Assembly: GCF_905171775.1 (NCBI RefSeq)
Contig: NC_053492.1
Span: forward strand, 63,883,355 to 63,947,354
Reading direction: 5' to 3'
DNA length: 64,000 nucleotides
DNA from: Rana temporaria
Taxonomy: Eukaryota; Chordata; Amphibia; Anura; Ranidae
Shown here: positions 19,194-29,986 of the stretch, piece after piece
Position numbering within the stretch: the stretch's first letter is position 1
Layout of the letters: every line of letters starts with the position of its first letter
Notes under the pieces: model-generated
What the model was told of the DNA's origin: nothing
Seen by the model: only the letters and a program-made list of their open reading frames with translations
The model's database searches: none
Made by a program: the position numbers and the translations under genes

Positions 19194-20002
19194 AGCGATT
19201 GTAAAGGTTTGTTTTTTATTTTCTAAATAGGTTCCTTTAAAGGGTTTGTAAAGGATTTTTTTTTATCTTAATAGCTTCCTTTACCTTAATGCAGTGCTTT
19301 TTTCATGTCCTCATTGTTCGTTTTTGCTCTCAAGTTGCTGTAATTCTTCTCTGATCTCCACACTTCCTGGTTGTCTGTTTCCTGATAACCACAGTACTGG
19401 GAGCTTTCTCTCTGTGGTCACTAACTTCAAGGAGGTGTGATTACTGTGTGTCCAAAACCCCTCAGCACCAATCAGTTTAGTTTTTTAAACCATCACTGCC
19501 CTGTATTGGATCTGTGGCTCTGTACATCACAGAAGCAGGAAACAACATGCAAAAACGAAACTAGAAACTGCAGGTACATTATATGATTGATTTTTATCTA
19601 TTTTTAATCATTTTTAAAAGGAATCAGTAAACTATTATGTCTCTATACCCTGTAAACAGTCATTTCAGCAAAAAAAAAAAAAAAATCTTTACAACTCCTT
19701 TAAGCTAGTGCATTGTTGGTTCACTTACCTTTTCCTTCGATTTCCCTTCTAAATGTTTTTTTTCTTTGTCTGAATTTCTCACTTCTTGTTCCTCCTAAGT
19801 AAGCTTGCCCCCATGATCTGAGCTGTTCTGGCTGGGGGTTAGTCAGCCAGAACAGCTTACTGAGGAGGAACAGGAAGTGAGAAATTCAGACAAAGAAAAA
19901 AAACATTTAGAAGGAAAATCGAAGGAAAAGGTAAGTGAACCAACAATGCCCTAGCTTAAAGGAACCTATTTAGAAAATAAAAATTGAACCTTTACAACCC
20001 CT
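19194..20002. mobile_element. TTAA-flanked long palindrome (K family), outer element
   Basis: TTAA at 19190-19193 and 20003-20006 bounds AGCGATTGTAAAGG...CCTTTACAACCCCT. The arms are almost perfect inverted repeats. The left arm is split (19194-19240 plus 19700-19825) by a second element; the right arm is 19830-20002. The hairpin centre is near 19825-19845 (GCTGTTCTGGCTGG / CCAGCCAGAACAGC region). Non-coding. Confidence 0.85.
19241..19699. mobile_element. Inner TTAA element nested in left arm of a palindrome
   Basis: It begins AGGGTTTGTAAAGGAT and ends ATCTTTACAACTCCT, with TTAA at 19237-19240 and 19700-19703. The uninterrupted right arm of the host palindrome (around 19955-19965) shows the empty site with a single TTAA. 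The 459-bp body includes CACTTCCTGGTTGTC and an A-run near 19670. Confidence 0.88.
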
Positions 20003-20205
20003 TTAAGGCCTGGTTCACACCTATATCTTCTTTGGTCCTTTTCATAGAAATGTCCATTTAACATGGTTTCCTATGGGACACATTCACATCTATGCTTTTT
20101 CAGCGGTTGCATTTTTTGGAAATGGTCAGTGACTTTTTTAAAATACAAAGCAATGCATTTTTGGTTCAACAGACTTCAACGGAGACGCTGCAGAAGAGCA
20201 TGTGC

Positions 20206-20897
20206 CAGTGGCGGTTCGTCCATAGAGGGCGCTGGAGCGCCGCCCCCTCTGGCTCTCGCCCGCCACTGAGTCTAATAACATACATTCATGCATTGCATGC
20301 CATCAAACGCAGCCACTGTGCGACAAAGGGCACAGTGGCATCAATGGGCACAGTGGCAACAATTAAAGGGCACAGTGACATGCACAGTGGCAACAATGGG
20401 CACAGTGGCGACAATTAAAGGGCACAGTAGTGACAATTGGCACAGTGGCGGCAATTGGCACAGTGGCGACAATTGAGGGGCACAGTAGCTGCGTTTGATG
20501 ACATGGAACAGTTGTGACAATTGATGGCACAGTGGCTGCGTTTGATGACATGGAACAGTTGACAATTGATGGCACAGTGGCTGCGTTTGATGGCATGGCA
20601 CAGTGGTTGCGTTTGATGGCATGGCACAGTGACTGTGTTTGATGGCATGGCACAGTGACTGTTTGATGGCATGGCACAGTGACTGCGTTTGATTGCATGG
20701 CACAGTGACTGTGTTTGATGGCATGGCACAGTGGTGATAATTGATGGCACAGTGGCTGCATTTGATGGCATGGCACAGTGGTGACAATTGATGGCACAGT
20801 GGCTGCATTTGATGGGCACAGTGAGGCTGCAATTTTTTTCTTTTTTTTTTTTTTTCGTTTGCGCCCCCCCAAAAATGTTAAACACCAGCCGCCACTG
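20206..20897. mobile_element. hAT-like element, perfect 8-bp TSD, minisatellite core
   Basis: TSD GCATGTGC is perfect at 20198-20205 and 20898-20905. The termini are CAGTGGCGG and CCGCCACTG, the classic hAT form. Close inside are a GCGCCGCCCCCTCTGGC block on the left and GCGCCCCCCC on the right. 20325-20830 is a tandem array with no transposase. The element is 692 bp. Confidence 0.92.
20325..20830. repeat. Composite minisatellite GGCACAGTGGC / TGATGGCATGGCACAGTG
   Basis: The first half uses GGGCACAGTGGCAACAATTA-like units. The second half uses 24-27-bp units TGGCATGGCACAGTGACTG plus CGTTTGA. On the minus strand all three frames stay open for 156-202 codons, giving His/Cys/Ala/Val/Pro repeats (SHCAMPSNAATVP). 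These are artefacts of unit lengths and a stop-poor strand. Confidence 0.9.
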
Positions 20898-21009
20898 GCA
20901 TGTGCTGAAGTGTGTTTTTTAATGCGCTTTGTGTTACTTAATCTGCCCAACAACAAACTGGTAAAAAGCATAAAAGCGCGAAACTTATCAAAAAAGCATG
21001 AAAAACAGG

Positions 21010-22200
21010 TCAGTATTAAGACGGCATGTTCTCCGGATTGCTTATAGCAATGCTGAAGATCAGTTTATCTGTTGCTGCCAAAGACTGTGTGTGATTTATA
21101 TACGTGGGCAGTGCACTCAGGGCCATGCACCCGCACAAATGTTGAATTGGGAGCAGTGGCTGTGTTCATGCAGCCCTTGCATCCCAACTGACATGAATGG
21201 GACTGCCTGCACGGGGTCGCACAAACACCTGTTTATCCCTGTGCATGTAATTATGGCCCTCACAGGTGTACACTGTATGCAGTGCCGGGCCACGGTCATC
21301 CAGCGCCCAGGGCAAAGATGCCTAACTGCACCACCCCCCCTTTCCCTTAGGGTTAGGGTCAGGGTTCCCTCCATCCCTGCAATAAACCATTGTGCCCAGG
21401 GCAGCCGATCCCCCTGCCCACCCCTTGTCCCGACCCTGACTGTATGTCCTTGTGACGAGGCCTAAATCTTTTGGAATTAGGTCCTCAATGGCCCATTATT
21501 TGTTCAACTTAACTCAGCCCACTCTGTCAATTGAGTTTGACATGTCTGGTATACAGAATAAGGTCTGACCTAGGAAAATTAGCAATCTCCATTTTAATCA
21601 TTGGCATTTGGTCCATTGGGAGCGATTATATAAGTCTCTGAACAGCACTTAGCACTTCTCATGTCAGCACAGGCAAAGCCAAACACCATTCCTTTATCAG
21701 TACTCTGCATACCTATCCTGACAACTCAGCACTTGTGCTGCACCCACTCACTGGTGTCTGTGACCCCCCCGCTGACACACTGACATCCATGCTATGTGTT
21801 TACAACAGTGTCACCATAGAAACAAAAACATACATCTATTCTACACCCTTCTTTCATCCCTATACCACTAACTACACCAACTCTGTTAAAGTAGACCTGA
21901 ACTCAAAAAGTTAAGATTTTCTATTTTATGAAGACCATTAAGAAATGCTAATTGTGCCTAATCAGTATTGAGAAATTCCACACAAAAGGAAATGGCAGTG
22001 TACTTCCTAGACCTAAAGTTTATGTGCCTAGGCACCCCATTCAGCCTCATAGCTGTATATCTGCAGTGTGAGATCTATGGTACTGCTGCCCCTGACTGCT
22101 AGTCTCAGATTTGGAGTGAGATTTGGCAATGTTCCTTCTGCTCACTGTTTCTTCTTGCTAGAAGCTCTGACAAGAGAAGCCCAAAGCAAAAAAAAAAGCA
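21010..22200. other. Unassigned stretch; part may be a decayed hAT relic
   Basis: Around 21280-21420 there are GCCGGGCCACGG and CCCAGGGCA words resembling hAT non-autonomous ends, but no TSD. The 155-codon frame at 20998-21465 crosses repeat borders and has no domain. Nothing else is recognisable. Confidence 0.3.
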
Positions 22201-22800
22201 GAGGGCTGGCATTACTAGGCTAGCAGGGTAGCAGGTCAGCAAGGCTAAAACATGTAAAGATAGTGATTGGGTGGAAAGTAAGGTGTGGGTGGGGCAATGT
22301 ACGTTGGGAATGGGAACGTGACGTCCGACAGGGCAGTCGAGGATCAGGTCAGGAAAAGTTTCCCACCCTGTTGATGGAGATCTTATTGGAAGGTCATGGT
22401 GGTCTTATGGTTGGGGTCCTCGAAGACGCCCAAATTTTCTGGGTAATATCAGAGTAAGGACCTGTCTATGCTATGGTGTCCTATGGTTAATCCCAGTTAA
22501 CGGTGAGTTAACAGGAATTTGTGTCTGCAGAAAATGTTAGTATTGTCCTCAAGCTGGTGTTTTCTGTGGCGGAGGGCCCTTAAGTGGTCCCGCATATACA
22601 ATATTTGTATTGGTTCGGTAGTGCCTCCAAGGATCGGCAACCTAGGGGGTCATTACTATTATTGTTCTATATTTCTCTTCTAAGGAATGTTGTTATGTTG
22701 TTTACGGTTAATAAATGGCCGATACCATGGGTCAAGTCCTGGGGAAAAAAGTGTGGGAACTCCCACCCAAGATCCACTCCTGCACCAAAAAAAAAAAAAA
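22201..22800 (+). other. Possible LTR-like remnant, unclassified
   Basis: A GTTTACGGTTAATAAATGG polyadenylation-like segment at about 22700-22718 and preceding C/T-rich blocks resemble the 3' part of a retroelement, but no TG...CA ends or TSD could be placed. Low confidence. Confidence 0.2.
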
Positions 22801-23479
22801 TGATACGCTCATATGCATAATTACTAAACCGCATGTTTGTTGTTTTTTTCGATCCACTGTACCTTAGAAATCCTTTATGTTACTGGCCGATTTCTGTATA
22901 TGGATTCATCGGGTAGTGTGCGGGTATTCCGTCACTTCCTGGATGCCGCAATGTCTCCTGGGAGCTTTTGTCATTGTTCCCAGGAGACATTGCGGAGGTC
23001 TGCCGCAAGTTTTCGTGGGATTTAGAAAGAACTTTAAGTAAGGTTTGCCTGCCCCTGACAGTGACTCAAGCTGGGCATCGCCGCTTAGTGAAGGATCGGC
23101 TCGGCTGCTTTAGTCCTGCAAAGGGAACTGCATTCCTGCTGTGAAAAAAGTGCAGGGACTCCGTTCCCACGCGTTCCCGCAGGACTTCAGCCCTGGCCGA
23201 TACGGTCGGCATCATGGTTTGGAGAATAAAGCTTAAGAATGATTGGTTGCAATCAGGAGCTTACTTTTTCGTGGCCTTAAACTTAACTTAAAGAGAAACT
23301 GCAGCCTTTTTCTGCTCCTCCCCTTAATAAAAAAAAAAAAGTCACACACACTTTAAAAGATCATGAAAGAAGTTGGAAATTTCATAAATAGCTATTTTTT
23401 TAAGTTTACATCTATAACCAGAATGTAGAATTATATATGTATGTGCACATTGAATTTCAATTATTTATAGCCTACTCCT
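22801..23479. other. Unassigned, contains a strong hairpin
   Basis: GCAATGTCTCCTGGGA at about 22949 and TCCCAGGAGACATTGC at about 22978 form a near-perfect hairpin with a ~13-base loop. Such hairpins occur inside K-family TTAA elements; a similar one (ACTCCTGGGAA and its complement) is at 63930-63975. No gene. Confidence 0.4.
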
Positions 23480-23481
23480 AT

Positions 23482-23700
23482 TAACCACTTAAGGACCGCC
23501 TCACGTACATATACTGCAGCAGAGTGGCCCTTAAGCACAAAATCACGTACCTGTATGTGATTCGTCCTTTCAGCTCTAGGGGGCGTTGCCGGAGCCCCAC
23601 TCCTGCTGTGATTGGACACAGCGGACAGCTTTCCCCTCCCAGAGAAGACAATTGCTCGGCAGGAGAGATTCCCCTGTCAGCACTGTCTGTGTTGTTGGGG
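23482..23700. repeat. TTAA-type J-family fragment, left end
   Basis: AACCACTTAAGGACCGCCTC at 23483 is the J-family terminus, preceded by TT. The GC-rich subterminal part follows (TGATTGGACACAGCGG). The rest is missing. Confidence 0.5.
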
Positions 23701-24394
23701 TAAATTGTGTGAATTTTCACTGTTTATGGCCTGCCTAACTGGCTGTAATTTTGAAAATAGTGAAGGGTGTCGCATATTGTTCCTCCAGACTAGTTCGCTA
23801 ATTATGACAGAGGTGTAATGCTAACTTTTTAAAAATAAACAACTTGTGCGTCAGCAATACAAAAACAAGGAAGCATTCCTTCCAAAGTCTCCGGTCTCTC
23901 CCGGTTTACTCTCATTCATTGTGTGACCTTAGACGGTACAGTTTAGCCAGCTGTACAGAAAAATACACTGATGACAGAATTAGAGTTGGTTCACACAGTG
24001 GGGAGGATGAAAGCCATGTAAAGAAGTCCAGGAGAAATGATATCTTCAAACAGAACCTCTGCAGGTCAACTAGAAAACACATTCAACAGATTTTTTCTGG
24101 AGGGGTGTTTCCTGTTGTTCAACAAGTGAGCCGGGGTCCCTATGTAAAAGCCCAGAGAAGGATTGTTTGCATTGGCAACAATTGAATAATTGTATAATAA
24201 TATTTATTAAATACATTGTATATCAATTTTATATATACATCAAAAAAACACACACAACACAAAATAAACCAAAAAGTCAGCCAGAACAGTACAACTTCCA
24301 TGGCATTGGGGTTGATTTATTAAAACCGGAGAGTGAAAAATCTGGTGCAGCTGTGCATGGTAGCCAATAAGCTTCTAACTTCAGATTGTTCAAT
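23701..24394. other. Unassigned stretch, no gene seen
   Basis: The frame at 23844-24185 (113 codons) has no recognisable domain, no codon bias and no flanking splice sites that I can support. Confidence 0.25.
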
Positions 24395-24420
24395 TAACCC
24401 CCCTGGTGGTATTTCCAAGT
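24395..24420. repeat. TTAA + CCCCCCTGGTGGTAT end fragment
   Basis: This 26-bp stub matches the terminus of the element at 56246-57097 and is cut by the next foldback. Confidence 0.5.
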
Positions 24421-24749
24421 CCAAGTAGCGTTCGTAATGGAGATAGCACATTTGTCACGCTGTAACAGACTGAAAAGCGCGAATTGTCTCTGACCAAACT
24501 TTTACATAACACGCAGTAACATGAGATTAGCAAATGCAGTCCCAAGGGTTGTGCCAGTCGAATCGAACTTCCCCTTTATAGTGTCGTTGTACGTGTTGTA
24601 CGTCACCGCGTTTGAGAATGACGAGATTTGGTCTTGACAGTGTGTACGCAAAGAAAGCTAGTCAAGATTCTCGACAAGCCTGACAAGGAACTTGTCGAGG
24701 AAAACGATGTTTCATTTACGACGAGTTCCTCGGTCGTGTGTAAGAGGCC
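24421..24749. mobile_element. TNA-type foldback, half copy (B family)
   Basis: Only the half matching 37290-37622 is present: AAGTAGCGTTCGTAATGGAG, then CTGTAACAGACTGAAAAGCG, CCCCTTTATAGTG, ACGTCACCGCGTTTGAGAA, and the terminal arm with CTCGACAAG words ending CGGTCGTGTGTAAGAGGCC, followed by TGA. Confidence 0.7.
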
Positions 24750-24769
24750 TGACTATTTTTGCTTTTAGA

Positions 24770-25036
24770 ACATCCCTGAAAACTCATCTCTTCAAAAAAG
24801 CCTATCCAGCCCCCAGGTAACAACTGTACTTTTAGTTTCTCCATCAGCTCATTTCTGAAAGTTATTACCTTTTGTATCACTTGACCCTCCCTCATAGATT
24901 GTAAGTGCTAATGAGCAGGGCCCTCCGATTCCTCCTGTATTAAATTGTATTGTAACTGTACTGTCTGCACTTACATTGTAAAAGTGCTGCGCAACCTGTT
25001 GGCGCTACATAAATCCTGTATAATAATAATAATTTG
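24770..25036 (+). pseudogene. LINE 3' tail (L2/CR1-like)
   Basis: Same 3' segment as 5880-6172: AAAACTCATCTCTTC, ATTGTAAGTGCTAATGAGCA, GGCGCTACATAAATCCTGTA and a short (TAA)n. The copy is heavily 5'-truncated. Confidence 0.85.
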
Positions 25037-26123
25037 ATTATAGTTATTTTTATGTTTTATGTGTTTTAGTTTAGGTACATTTATAAACACATCTAGGCAA
25101 AGTAGTTTGTATTATTATTATTATTATTATCTATTTTTAAAGATTAGTCATTTTACATTTAAAAAAATAATAATTTTGTGTTTTTGGATTTGCCAGGATA
25201 CACAGTCATGACCATACACTGTTACTCTGAAAACTCCCACATCACTTGTACAGAAGACAGTATTATGTAATCACGATTTAAAGGCATAATAATGGAGGGC
25301 CTGGATCTAAAGGAATTCATGTAATGGATCCGGAGAAGGCAGTGAGTCATTATTTAATGTTTAAACAACAGCAGAAAAGATCAAAACACTGACGGAAACT
25401 ACAAAAAGCGAAAGCTGGAGCGGTCAGGTGTGCGATAAATGGAAGGCACCACTATGTCAATATTGGAACGTTAACATATATTGAGCCAAACGTGTTATTC
25501 ATTGCCATGCCGGAATGATTACACACAAAGGACAGTCATGTGTGTCTGCGTTTAACATTAACTTGTTAGATGAAATCGACCCATATAAGTATTTCCTGTT
25601 ACCTTTGAAATGATAAATTGGATTCCCTATTCAAACAGTTTATGATGCCAATTCCTTAATGCCAAGACTGTGCTTATCAAAGAAAGGAAATATTTGGTGC
25701 TAAAGTGACCCTGTCGCCAAACTAAAATTCCCATTGTCAACTGTATCTGTAAAGAAGAAATTACTTACTCAGTTCTCATCCCACCCACACCACTAAACAC
25801 CATTCCAATGTAGAGGGAATCCCACTTTCAGTCCCCAAGTGGAAGCCTATGTCAAGGATGGCAACAGAGGAGAACAACTGGGAGGCAGGGGGTGTGGCAG
25901 GTGTGCCCTAATCGCCCCTGTGCGGTGTAGATTCCCCCTGCTGTCCAAGTTTTTTTATTTACCGGCCGCTTCCTTTTTTGAATGAGCACAGTGAGTGTTT
26001 GGTACAGATCACTCACTGTGTTCATTCATAGCTGAAGCCTACTAAACTAGGCTTCAGTTTGTGAATGAACAGCAAGCCGCTCAGCACAGAGCATGTCCGA
26101 TTCATCCACTGTCAAGAGCAGAG
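25037..26123. other. AT-rich unassigned stretch, no gene seen
   Basis: Contains a (TTA)n run near 25110. No coding frame above background and no repeat borders. Confidence 0.3.
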
Positions 26124-26126
26124 TAA

Positions 26127-26498
26127 GGCCCCTTTCACACGTGCGGACCGTATGTCCGCTTTTTCATCCAGCCGTTTGCGGATGAAAAAGGGACATACAT
26201 TGGTCCCTATGAGATTGCGGGTGTCAGCGGATGAACATCCGCTGACATCAGATCTCGTCCGCCTCCGCAAAGATCCGATTTTGCAGACGGAAGAAAACAC
26301 AATTTTTCCTTCCGTCTGCGGATTGGTCCGTGTTCATCTGATTCCCCCCATTGGGGAGTGCGGAGAAAAGACAGCGCGGTCCCAGCACAGTGTGTGGGGA
26401 CCGCCCTGTCATCCGCTGGCTCAGCGGGGATCAACAGAGCGATCCCCGCTGAGCATACGGAGCATACGGAGACGGATCCGCCCCATGTGAAAGGGGCC
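26127..26498. mobile_element. TNA-type foldback, GTCCGC / GGATGAAAAAG-word family
   Basis: Perfect TAA duplications at 26124-26126 and 26499-26501. Ends are GGCCCCTTTCACACGTGCG and CATGTGAAAGGGGCC. Internal hairpins include GCGGATGAACATCCGC (about 26228) and GCAGACGGAAG / CTTCCGTCTGC. A 141-codon frame at 26065-26490 spans it and is not a gene. Confidence 0.85.
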
Positions 26499-26501
26499 TA
26501 A

Positions 26502-26787
26502 GGGGCTGGGGAATCCGTGTCCTCATTCCCTTTATCTGTCACAAAAGTGAGACATCAGGGATCTGTTTAGACCCCTGATATTTCACCAAAGACCCCAGTG
26601 AGGCTCCTAAAAGAATTGTAAATATAAATACTGTAAAAAAAATAACAACAAAAAAAAACTACTGGCGCTGCCCAACTGCCACCAATCTCTGCCTTACTGA
26701 CAGCGTCCACTGTCCTACTGATACCAACCCATTTTAATTTTTTTTTTGAAAATCTTTTTATTGAGTATCAAACACAAGACTCTTACA
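26502..26787. other. Unassigned AT-rich sequence
   Basis: No feature beyond short A runs. Confidence 0.3.
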
Positions 26788-27180
26788 GACAAACAGACCA
26801 TATAAATATACCTGCCACAGCAGTAATTCAAGGCCCACGCAGGGAACCTTTCTGCTAGGCATAATATAATACAACAACCATACTTTACCTTACACATTTT
26901 AATTACATTTAAAATAGACATGTGCAATTAGTTTCATTCTGAATTATTATTTTTTTTATGAATTTCGACAAGTTCGTAAATTCACAAAATTTGAATTAGA
27001 AAATTTCGAAAACCCGAAAATTTGAAAATCTTAAATAATAACTAACTAATATTAACTTAACTATAACTAACTATTAAGTTATAGGTATTGAAATTTCCTT
27101 TCAACTTTGGATGATACGAATTTATCTGAAGTTACGAACTATCCAAAATAACGAGTGCTGTAACTAAACGAATGGAACGT
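26788..27180. repeat. Direct repeat copy 1 with half foldback
   Basis: GACAAACAGACCATAT begins this block and again the block at 28205. Both continue through AATTCAAGGCCCACGC, GGCATAATRTAATACAACAA, and an AT-rich foldback arm with AAATTCGTAAATT and TACGAATTTATC words. This copy stops at what is the hairpin centre of copy 2. Confidence 0.8.
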
Positions 27181-27271
27181 AAGTGCCGGTTCACACAGGG
27201 GCAACCCGACTTACAGCGCGACTTTGCAAGGTGACTTCAGCGTGACTTGGAGCAACTTACAACGCGACTTG

Positions 27272-27288
27272 AGTGAGTGAGTGAGTGA
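27272..27288. repeat. (GAGT)n microsatellite
   Basis: About four GAGT units. Confidence 0.8.
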
Positions 27289-27461
27289 AAAACTTGTAAA
27301 GCGCAACACATGCGAACTGAATCGCCTCTGGGCGCTGTTTCCATTCCAGGGGTAAGGAAGCTCCTCAACCTTAGAAGAGATGGGTTTTAATCTTTCTCCT
27401 GAAATTGCCTCCAGGACATGAGACTTTGGCTGTGGCCAATCACAGAATAAATCAGCTCTGA

Positions 27462-27952
27462 GGCCCCATACACACGATAGAATTTATCCGCGAATACGGT
27501 TCAGCGGACCGTATCCGCGGATAAATCCTCTCTAAGATTTCAGAGGATTTCTATGCGATGGCGTGTACACACCATCGCATTGAAATCCGCGCTGAAATCC
27601 TCTGCCGATGACGTGTCGCGCCGTCGCCGCTATTATGACGCGGCGACGGGCGCGACGCTGTCATATAAGGAATTCCACGCATGCGTCTATTCATTACGGC
27701 GCGTGCGGGGAATCCCTTTGGACGGATGGATCCGGTAAGTCTGTACAGACGAGCGGATCCATCCGTTGGAATGGATTCCAGCAGATAGATATTCTGTGCA
27801 TGTTGACAAATATTTATCTGCTGGAAATCCATTCCAGGGGAGATTTATCTGCGGATAAATATCCGTTGGCGTGTACACACCATAGGATCTATCCGCAGAA
27901 ACCCATTTGATGGGATTTATCTGCGGATAGATTCTATGGTGTGTATGGGGCC
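27462..27952 (+). mobile_element. TNA-type foldback, CCGCGGATAAAT-word family (491 bp)
   Basis: TGA duplications at 27459-27461 and 27953-27955. Ends are GGCCCCATACACACGATAG and GTGTGTATGGGGCC. Subterminal hairpins repeat TATCCGCGGATAAATC and GGATTTCNANGCGATGG. Inner GTGTACACACCATCGC and GTGTACACACCATAGG repeat the terminal motif. The GC-rich middle is CGGCGACGGGCGCGACGCTG. The copy at 42761-43251 is its reverse complement with the same length. Confidence 0.88.
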
Positions 27953-28204
27953 TGAGGGAGGAAGGGGTAAGCCTGAGTAAACCATTTTCTTTTCCAGTTG
28001 CTTCAGTTAAGATGGAAATCCAACTTTGGAGGCAACTTCCATTGAAATCAATAGGTACAAGTTGCCTAAAAGTTGCCTAGAATTCGCCTTGAAGTAGTAG
28101 TGTACATTAAGACGGCTCTCATTCACTTCAATGGAATTTCTCATGTCGGGTGACTTGGGGCGACACAAGTCAGATCCTAAGTCGCTGTAGTGTGAACCAG
28201 CACT

Positions 28205-28957
28205 GACAAACAGACCATATATCTGCCACAGAATTAATTCAAGGCCCACGCTGGGGACCGTTCATTAGGCATAATGTAATACAACAACCATACTTTACCT
28301 TCCACATTTTAATAAAATTTGAAATAGACATGTGAAATTAGTTTCGTTCTGAATTATTTTTTTTTTTACAAATTTAGACAAATTCGTAAATTTTGAAAAT
28401 TGAAATTAGAAAATTTTGAAAACTCGAAAATTTTGAAAACTCGAAAATTTGAAAATCTTAATAACTTAACTAATATTATCTTAACTATTACTAACTATTA
28501 AATTATAGGTATTGAAATTTCCTTTCAAATTTGGCTGATACGAATTTATCCGGAGTTACGAATTATCCAAAATTACGAATGCCGTATCTAAATAAATGGA
28601 ATGTAACAAATTAATAATAATAAATAACAATAATAATAATAATAAAAACTTTTTATTATTATTATTTATTTGTTCCATTGCATTTGTTTAGATGCGGTAT
28701 TTGTTTTTTTAGATAATTTGTAACGTCTGACAAATTCGTATTCGTTACATTCACTAACAGCCAAATTTGAAAGGAAATTCCAATACCTATAATTTAAAAG
28801 TTAGTTATTATTAGTTAGTTATTGTTTAGAATTTTCGGATTTTCTTTATTTACGAATTTTCAAATTTACGAATTGCGATCATAATAAATGACCGAAAAAT
28901 AAATAAAAACCGAATGAACCGAAAACTAACAAATTTTTTGGCAGTACACATGTCTAA
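28205..28957. repeat. Direct repeat copy 2 with complete AT-rich foldback
   Basis: It repeats 26788-27180, then continues through an (AAT)n/(ATT)n centre (28610-28670) into a complementary right arm ending ACACATGTCTAATTTA. The foldback proper is about 28322-28957, with arms of about 280-300 bp. Confidence 0.75.
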
Positions 28958-28968
28958 TTTATAAGGTT

Positions 28969-29104
28969 TGTTTACATTTATAAGTGTGTGTGCCTATATA
29001 AAAAAATATATATATATATATGCATGTGTGTTTGAGCTTACATTTATAAGTGTGTGTGCCTATATAAAAAAAAATATATATATATATGCATGTGTGTTTG
29101 AGCT
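28969..29104. repeat. Two tandem copies of a ~67-bp unit with (TA)n
   Basis: TTACATTTATAAGTGTGTGT...TGTTTGAGCT occurs twice in succession (28971-29037 and 29038-29104), each containing an AAAATATATATATATATGC segment. Confidence 0.9.
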
Positions 29105-29982
29105 TTGGGGTGCAGACCCTAATGCAATAGTCTGCGCACACCAATGGACAGAGCCTTATCACTCTATAACAGAAAGGGCCCGGATCACTAAATATTTTAA
29201 TGAAAGCTACAGATTTAAAAATACCGAAAATGTCTTTTGAAATTAAAGTTGATGATGTTGAGCTTATTCGATTTTAGTGATTGTGTTTATATATAATCTA
29301 ATATTTTTCTAATTCATACATAACTGGATTAAATTATTTAAATTATGTTTTTTTTATACTGGTTTTATTTTTTTTTATCTAGGGCGACAACGTTTTTATA
29401 TTTAAACACAAGTAAGCCGCTGATTACTTCATACAAAATCCTATTATACCCATTACTCTATTTTAAACCTCTCATTAAAAATGAAGCACTTGTGATGCGC
29501 TGTTGAATCCAGTCTGACATTAAAGCAACAACTGTATCCCTTAAAAATGTAACAGCTATTAAAATGCTTTATAACCACTGCCAAGGCGGGATACAGAGGA
29601 GTGAGGGAGTTACACTGCTTTCAATGGCTCTATTATCTGTATGAGTGTCTGAAATGATTTAGAGAAGGTAGCATCAGATTGCTACCAAAGGGTCTCGGAC
29701 ACAGAGAGGTCCAATGTGGCGGATGGCGCCTCTTCCATGGATATGGATCTTTTCCAAACAGCGCTGCAGAGGACATGTTCCATTAAACTGTCTGAACAGC
29801 CAAAAATATTTGAGAAAAACCCGGACCAAAATGTACATCTATGGTCACCCCTGTGTAAGAGGACCTGTTCTCAGTTAGGCAAGTAACTTAAATGGTATTT
29901 AAACCCAAAAACAAAAATGTAACATTGCAGCTTACTAGTCCTCCGATGTGGAGGGTGCATTTGTTTTTTTAGGATTTTCTGC
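29105..29982. other. Unassigned stretch, no gene seen
   Basis: AT-rich sequence with no frame above background and no visible element border. Confidence 0.3.
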
Positions 29983-29986
29983 TTAA

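Larger units (their letters stand above)
20007..20990 (+). mobile_element. TNA-type MITE left end, split by hAT element
   Basis: GGCCTGGTTCACACCTATA starts right after TAA (20004-20006), the same end as 7652-7881. The sequence continues to 20205, is interrupted by the hAT element, and resumes at about 20906. No right terminus was found. Confidence 0.5.
27181..28204. mobile_element. Split TNA-like MITE (GGTTCACAC ends) holding other repeats
   Basis: The left part TGCCGGTTCACACAGGGGCA (27184) with GCGACTT words and the right part ending GTAGTGTGAACCAGCA (28189-28204) with CAAGTTGCC and GGGTGACTTGGGGCGAC words are two halves of one element. Between them lie a (GAGT)n run (27272-27288), an unclassified segment and the complete foldback 27462-27952. 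Confidence 0.6.

Noticed and set aside
20341..20971. Three overlapping minus-strand frames of 156-202 codons (His/Cys-rich)
   Set aside because: All derive from the GGCACAGTG tandem array inside a hAT element.
21346..21368. Telomere-like CCTTAGGGTTAGGGTCAGGG
   Set aside because: Only two TTAGGG units; too short to be an interstitial telomeric array.
23844..24185. 113-codon frame as a host exon
   Set aside because: No recognisable domain, and no acceptor or donor site that I could support around it.
26065..26490. 141-codon frame
   Set aside because: Covers a palindromic MITE; arms are open in both directions because of symmetry.
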